NCBI GenBank assembly: GCA_958496175.1
Contig: OY292274.1
Span: forward strand, 60,150,630-60,214,629
Source: Sisyra terminalis
Lineage: Eukaryota > Arthropoda > Insecta > Neuroptera > Sisyridae
Length of the DNA stretch: 64,000 nucleotides
Direction of reading: 5' to 3'
This document shows positions 58,545 through 64,000 of this stretch, one piece after another. The notes under the pieces were generated by a model. That model ran no database searches. It saw nothing but the letters and a program-made list of their open reading frames with translations, and was not told the DNA's origin. The position numbers and the translations under genes are program-made. How positions within the stretch are numbered: position 1 is the first letter of the stretch; every line of letters begins with the position of its first letter.

Positions 58545-59180
58545 CAGGTTCCATTGACTTACAAAAAATACAAAAAAATGTACTGGCTAATGGCATTTAA
58601 TGCACCATTATCGACAGAAAACAAACTTCTTCTGTACCAGGTCATCCTCAAGCCCATATGGACATATGGGATACAGTTGTGGGGTACTGCATCCAACTTC
58701 AACATTGAAATCCTACAAAGATTTCAATCAAGGACCCTACGACAAATAATCAGTGCTCCATGGTATGTAAACAATAAAAAAATACATGAAGATATAGAAA
58801 TGCCACCTGTAACGGAGGAAATTCAAAGGCTTAGTAAAAAATACCTGAGAAAACTAGACGATCATGCCAACCATCTCACAATAAACTTATTGGACAACAG
58901 TGAGATGATAAGAAGGTTACAAAAATGGAATGTAATAGATTTGCCTGATAGATTTTGTAACTAAACAAATATTCTTATTATTTATTTATTGCCAAATTAT
59001 TATTTCTTATTATATAGCTTTATTTTTATATATTACTTATATATTAATGTTTCACATTATTATTAGCATTGGTATTGATAATAAAGACTATTATTATTAT
59101 TCTTATTGCTACTGTTAATTGTTTTTATGATTGTTGTTATTGCTATAAGAATTACTGTTATTGTTATTGTTGCTATTGAT
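58545..59180 (+). pseudogene. 5'-truncated Jockey-like LINE (ORF2 C-terminus and tail)
   Basis: From about 58545 the frame reads LSTENKLLLYQVILKPIWTY, then GIQLWGTASNFNIEILQRFQ, and APWYVNNKKIHEDIEMPPV, ending at the stop at 58962-58964. This is the highly characteristic C-terminal region of Jockey-clade ORF2 proteins. It is followed by a short 3' region with AATAAAGACTATTATTATTA and an irregular TTA/TTG-rich tail to about 59180. The endonuclease and the rest of the reverse transcriptase are missing, typical of 5' truncation. The open frame is intact over about 130 codons, so the insertion is not very old. Confidence 0.75.
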
Positions 59181-59439
59181 TGTTTAAAAACTTTGTACTT
59201 ATACAGCACTAATCTACGGGGACTAGTGCTTACATGTGATTGTTTATGGATTGAATGCACTTATTGCAACCCTATGCAGATTGTGCAATTTATTTGAAAA
59301 TAAAAAAAAAGTTCCATTGCATGCATATTTCATTTTATGTGGCAGTCAAAATATATCTCAAGATATATGCAGCTATTTACTCCTTTCAGTTCCTTATCTC
59401 TAATAAGCAGTTTAAATTTAACTGTTATACTCTCTGAAT

Positions 59440-59705
59440 ACCTTCGGAATATAATAAAAATAGATTTATCTTTGTTCAACGATAGTTAATTATTTCTTAG
59501 TCAAGTATCCCATTTTTTGAACCAATTTGACAAATGAACATGAACTTCTTTCCAGTTCTTATCACAACATAAAAAAGCCATATCATCAGGATAGGAAACT
59601 AAGTTATTCGGCATTACATTGAACCCTATATATCATCGACATATAGGAAACAAAACATTGGTCCTAGAATGGTTCCTTGCGGAACTCCAACTTTTACGTA
59701 CTCAT
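59440..59705 (-). pseudogene. LINE reverse-transcriptase core fragment
   Basis: Minus strand reads VGVPQGTILGPMFCFLYVDD, a one-base frameshift, then NNLVSYPDDMAFLCCDKNW, SNWFKKWDT, a stop and later LSLNKDKSIFIIF. These are the GVPQGS..GPLLF, YADD (here YPDD) and L..N..KT..i.F blocks of a non-LTR reverse transcriptase. The frameshift, stop and altered catalytic box show it is dead. Confidence 0.65.
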
Positions 59706-59709
59706 AAAA

Positions 59710-60360
59710 TTGTTAACTTTTTTGTTAGCTTTTTCAAACTTGTAAAATTCGAATAGCATAACCGGTGATAACCGGAACGCAGTACCTGGTGTCCCGGGTT
59801 GGGTTATGCAAACACAGGTATTCCTACTTCTCATCCTATAAATACTATCCTTACAAAATTTCAAGGTGCATCAAACACTTCATGAAACTTGTGTTACTGG
59901 CTCTTGGACTATATTTAGTGTTCAAAGGTATCAATGGGTTCCATTTTTTCTTTGTTGGAGCAGATGATATTAAAAAAAAATCATTCACATCTTAACAAAC
60001 AGTGGCAAAACATTAAAAAAATTCCATGCATTAGAAAACACCATTTTTTTTAAAGTTGATGACAATAAAAGCATTAGTTATTATTTGACGGCAACATCAT
60101 CAGAGTTCAATAATGTAAGACACTGGACTTTATTCTTCAAGGATAATGATTGATTAAAAATTAATTTAATGTTTATTCGGAAATTATAGAAAAAATTTAA
60201 GACTAAACGATATTCTTGTGTTACCGAAAATATAAAAATGTATAAAAATAAATAAAATTCTACCTTAAATCAAAAACCTCCACCAATACGTTGCCCAATT
60301 AACAATACAAAGATAGAAAAAATATAAAAGTGTCATTAACGAAAAATTTTGTTTACACAT
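59710..60360. other. Non-coding interval
   Basis: The open frame at 59765-59995 has no domain. Nothing else recognised. Confidence 0.35.
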
Positions 60361-60364
60361 TTTG

Positions 60365-60745
60365 TACTTGTCCCACCAGTCACAATACTTTTTTTTAAAT
60401 TTCTTCTATGTAAGTTATTAGTCTAATACTTGATGAAAATGAAATAATGTGAGATAAATATAGTAGAAGGAAGAAAATCTCCATTGAAAATTTAGTAGTC
60501 AAACTGAAATTTGTCTTTAAGTGCACCAAGAGAGAAGGATTTTTGGTGTCCCACTAGTCACACTAATTCAAGTGACAATTACAAGAAACTAAGAAAAAAA
60601 CGATTTTTTTTTTATTAAGTGATGTTGTTAATTGGTTATTTTTCTATAAAATGAGATACATTTTATGATTATACTAGTTTCAATCATCTAATTATAGCTG
60701 ATAATTAGTCGAAATTTAAAGTCAATTGTCCCACCAGTCACCATG
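60365..60745. repeat. Three spaced copies of GTCCCACCAGTCAC
   Basis: TGTCCCACCAGTCACAA at about 60369, TGTCCCACTAGTCACAC at 60547 and TGTCCCACCAGTCACCA at 60729 recur at intervals of about 178-181 bp in the same orientation, with only weak similarity between them. This may be a very old tandem repeat or repeated termini of a decayed element. Confidence 0.4.
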
Positions 60746-60749
60746 GAAT

Positions 60750-61395
60750 GCCCCAAATGCAATCGAATGTTTACTGCAAATATAGCACTTATTGAATCTT
60801 AGAATAAAATATTAATTTTTTTTCATATGCTAACAATTTTCACTTGGTAAAGTATTAAAAACTAAAGTCAATAATAAGTGTTAAATTCAAAACGCTGTTT
60901 TCGAAAAATTTCAGAATGATTTTAACGAAAACGAAGAAAGAAGCATTTGATCCATATTAATAATTTTTTAATAATTTCAGGAAATGATAAGGGTCAAATT
61001 TAGGAACATATTTGTACTGCGCATTGGACACTTTTCAGCTAAGAAAATCACTTAAAACACGAAACTTAACAAAAAATTATTACGATTGCCTTTATATGGA
61101 ACACTTGAGTCATGAATTTTTAATGTTTCAATCGTGATGTCATTGTTGTTAAGACCATTTGAATGCTATTTATCGATCAGATAACTTAGGTGAAAATATG
61201 CTTCATTTATTTGTTCAATACGTTCGACACTCTTTAAAAATCCCAAACGATAATTTTTATCATATCTCTCCCATTGAAATATGAGTGATAAGCCAAATGA
61301 TTTCTTGTAGTATGTAATGGGTCTTTTAATTTTACTCGTAATTTAGTTCAAATCAATTATTTATTATATTGAAAAGTGAGTTGTTCTACGAATAA
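60750..61395. other. Non-coding interval upstream of family member C
   Basis: No convincing TATA/initiator pair or other feature recognised. Confidence 0.35.
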
Positions 61396-61401
61396 GTGAC
61401 A

Positions 61402-61795
61402 ATGAATTTCGTTGATATTGACACCTTCCTGTGGAACCTTTCTTTGGTTACGGGAAGCAAGATAATTGCAATCGTTCAAATGGTGTGAAATTTTCTATTA
61501 TCAATTTTATTTTCTTTGAACAACAACAAAAAATTATTGGTTTTAGGCTACTTCTATTGCTGGATTAGCGGCTTCTATATCTTTGTCAGTTTGGTTTTCT
61601 CGCAGATATGACAAAAATTTTCATTTTTCGGGCGAAAATTGGATCTATAGTAAGTAACCGAGGCGTACAAATGCAGAACAAATAATTCCTTTCATTTATT
61701 GATTTTCAGATCAAATGGTTTTTAATATAGTTTGGTCGATTTTAATGACGTTATCTTTGATAATGGGTGGAATGTTATTGTATGGTGTAGTGAAG
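61402..61795 (+). CDS. Four-transmembrane protein, family member C, first three exons
   Basis: Exons 61402-61482 (81 nt), 61547-61649 (103 nt) and 61710-61795 (86 nt) join in frame (phases 0, 1, 0) to 90 codons. The start is MNFVDIDTFLWNLSLVTGSK, where SLVTGSKII replaces the SLRTG motif, and the Cys cluster is missing. The first span is about residues 19-41. Exon 3 (FNIVWSILMTLSLIMGGMLL) is the second span and ends in a Lys codon at the intron, as in member A. Exon 1 has the same length and phase as exon 1 of member B. The first donor is GTGTGA, unusual. The expected last two exons were not found before the window end; a Helitron and a MITE lie downstream. An exon after TTTCTTTCAG at 63386 would add 11 codons and a stop but does not resemble the relatives. 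Confidence 0.55.
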
Positions 61796-61799
61796 GTAA

Positions 61800-62185
61800 T
61801 TATATACATATATAATTTTACCGGCGAACTTTACCATGGTAAAGTTGTATTCGTCTCGAGTTGCGTATATACAAGTTATGAAAATAAAAATATGGACGCT
61901 GGATAAAATCAAGCAAATTTAATATATTTATGTTTACAACATTTCACATTTATATAAATCAAGGCATGAAAATCGTGCAAGTTGAAATAATTTTACTCAA
62001 ACAAATGCAAAGCTGAAATTAGTGGTGTTTAGTGATTACGAAAAGTGAACATTTTGTGTCAGTTTTCGGTTTTGAATAGTTTGGAGATTGTTATGAACTA
62101 GTTTTCATAGTTCTATTTGAATCATAAACTATTTGAATATAATATAATAGCACAGAGAAATTAATGCATATCCGTTCAGTAACCT
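61800..62185. other. Intronic or downstream AT-rich sequence
   Basis: No feature recognised between the third exon of member C and the Helitron. Confidence 0.35.
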
Positions 62186-62187
62186 AA

Positions 62188-63342
62188 TCTTATATATAAA
62201 TTGGCTATCTTGCCGTGCGTCCGTGCAGAATGAGCTATGCGCATGCGCTTTGTTATCCCCACTTACGCATCCAAAACGTTGGAAAGGGTACTCACTCACT
62301 AATGTATTTATTTGTGAATACGTATTTCTGATTTTCAGGTGTACAATATGTGAAAGCCAAAAAACTTAATGCTCATTTATAAACTTAACTTTTTCAGATA
62401 TATTTACTTATCAGAGTTTAAATTTTCAAACAGACCCTAAGTTTTTTTTTCTAATAATAAATCAACTTTGTTTTATATTAAGTAGTAATAACGTTTCGCT
62501 TTTAACGGACTTTGATTGATTATTAAATTTGAAATTTCGATTGTTTATTAAACGTTATCCGTTACAAACTTTGCTACCGTTTTTCACTCTTTTAGGGGAC
62601 AAATTTTCAAAAACCCTTTCTTATTATATATCTGCATCATATAAGGATAACACTTTCCAAATTTCATAGACACAAATGTGCACTTATATTTGAAAATACA
62701 ATGTAAAACGAAAAAAAATAATGACCTTCTTTATGTTAGTTAACATGACTAAAAAGCTATTCGATTTCGCACATTTGGACGTTGTGCATACAAAATTATT
62801 GGAAATAGGTGGAAAACGTGGAAGTAAATTCGAATATTTTATTTATTTTCAACAACAATAATTGGTTTTCAAATTGTTCTAAATACCGAAATAATGTTAG
62901 TATCGAAGATTTTATATTTGAATTGACAGTGAAATATATGGCGAAAAATTGCTACCTTAATGCTTTTCAGCCGAATATATAATTACTCTAGATCACAACC
63001 ATTGATTCATATTTTAAAATAAAATGGATTTTAAAAAGTTTGATTGTTGAAAAACGAACCAAAATTTAAAATCGCCTATTTGATATAAGTACTACATAAG
63101 TATTAAACTTTCATACTAATTTAGTGAAATGACGTTATTTAAAATGTTGTTATTAAAATGATATTAAAAAAAACACTTATATTTTATTTCTTAATATAAA
63201 TTTAGATGAACTTTCTTTTACATTAACAACACTTTGATTATTAAATTTAAAATTTCGATTGTTGATTAACTCTACATTATCTCATATTAAACATTTTATT
63301 GAGATAAAACCTTTAGTTGCGAATGCAACGGGCAACTACTAG
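62188..63342 (+). mobile_element. Structurally complete non-autonomous Helitron, 1155 bp
   Basis: 5' end TCTTATATATAAATTGGC then TATCTTGCCGTGCGTCCG; 3' end GTTGCGAATGCAAC (hairpin), GGGCAACTACTAG. Inserted between A (62187) and T (63343), no target duplication, no inverted termini: all Helitron hallmarks. No coding capacity. Related copies: 13469-14566 (near full length) and 43812-44399 (5' part). Confidence 0.85.
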
Positions 63343-63580
63343 TAGTTTATAAAGTAGCCATTTGGGTTTATTTATTTTCTTTCAGGACTTTGTATTTAAT
63401 ACTTGCTGGTATTTCATTTAACTTTTGATTAAAAAAATTTAAAAAAATTGCAATGATTAATTATTAGTATAATGATCAAATCAATTTTTAAAGTTGTATC
63501 ATTGTAACTTGCAAGTGCAGTTGTACATTTTTAATATAAAACGGTGCGAAATATACCGTCGTTTATAAAAATAGAACATT

Positions 63581-63728
63581 CCTAAGGTTTATAAAATACA
63601 CAGGTGGCCTCATGCGCCACGTGACGTATCCAGAAGAAATTTGTACATATCTTTAGACTGATTCAAAACTCTTCGTATGGCGTCATTTTTTTTTCTAATG
63701 GGGCAACCTGTGTAATTTATAAACCTTG
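63581..63728. mobile_element. hAT-like MITE, copy 3
   Basis: CCTAAGGTTTATAAAATACA at the left, ATTTATAAACCTTGG at the right, interior GCGCCACGTGACGTATCCAG. GAACATT on both sides (63574-63580 and 63729-63735) is the target duplication. Confidence 0.8.
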
Positions 63729-63735
63729 GAACATT

Positions 63736-64000
63736 GCTACTCATGCTAGTGACATCTGTATAGATTGCCTCAAAGCGGAACGTGTAATCCTTGGCCATAA
63801 TGTTGATTATATTCCTACATTAACGTGAAAGCATGCATTGATAATTTACATAAATACGTGCAATAGATTTCTGGAGTGATAAAACGAAAGAACGAATAGA
63901 ATATTAATAGTTCAGGAACGAAAACCGTGAACCATGAAACCATGGTTCAAACATGGGGAAACAAAGGGTAGAACCGTTTTCCCAGTTTAAATTTGTTTAT
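63736..64000. other. Window edge, non-coding as far as seen
   Basis: A minus-strand frame starting at 63798 (MAKDYTFRFEAIYTDVTSM) runs into the MITE and has no recognised domain. Otherwise nothing is identified. Confidence 0.35.

Noticed and set aside
62490..62515. GAAACGTT (minus strand) in the Helitron, also at 44086 on the plus strand
   Set aside because: Looks like a hammerhead tail, but no CTGANGA core or stem II hairpin lies upstream in either copy.
63610..63798. Minus-strand open frame at the window end
   Set aside because: Most of it lies in a MITE copy; the remaining 25 codons have no domain or splice support.

Overview
The window is about 70% A+T, carries spliced genes and is crowded with degenerate transposable elements. 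The gene content points to an insect: two secreted Pro/Val-rich cuticular-type proteins whose first coding exon holds only four codons, TATA/initiator promoters, Jockey-like, Penelope-like and Helitron fragments, and many MITEs. I cannot fix the order; a beetle is a reasonable guess only. No bacterial-type gene, tRNA, rRNA or CRISPR array was seen.

Layout. 1-28 kb: no host gene that I can support; palindromic repeats, foldback elements, a ~93-bp minisatellite (4.6-5.2 kb), two inverted-repeat elements carrying hammerhead-ribozyme motifs (8.9-9.8 kb), a THAP-domain relic (11.9 kb), a 2.2-kb TIR element with a Helitron nested in it (12.9-15.1 kb), MITEs, and a partial copy of the same TIR element still holding the empty Helitron site (24 kb). 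28-30 kb: a minus-strand cuticular gene with promoter. 31-40 kb: a 2-kb compound palindrome, MITEs, a pogo-like relic and a TTAA-flanked element. 40.8-41.6 kb: a second cuticular gene on the plus strand. 41.7-62 kb: four members of one small four-transmembrane protein family (41.7-43.2 kb minus and incomplete at its 5' end; 49-52.3 kb plus; 55.8-56.5 kb plus; 61.4 kb plus, incomplete), interleaved with transposon debris. 57-64 kb: a piggyBac-type MITE, LINE fragments, a structurally complete non-autonomous Helitron and a hAT-type MITE.

The most notable signal is a set of about ten small hammerhead-ribozyme motifs in four repeat families. All have (or derive from) CUGANGA, one extra A, a hairpin and GAAA, followed by a short self-complementary ACGU or AUACGUAU where stem III should be. 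This matches the stem-III-poor hammerheads linked to Penelope-like elements, which are known to act as dimers. One set is a tandem array with an exact 171-bp period beside a Penelope-like endonuclease relic; another motif lies in sense in an intron of a four-transmembrane gene, 85 bases before a splice acceptor.

Gene products, as far as can be seen: the two Pro/Val-rich proteins look like secreted structural proteins of the cuticle or another extracellular matrix. The four-transmembrane proteins are membrane proteins of unknown function and appear to be a local tandem family. All gene models come from reading splice sites and reading frames by eye.
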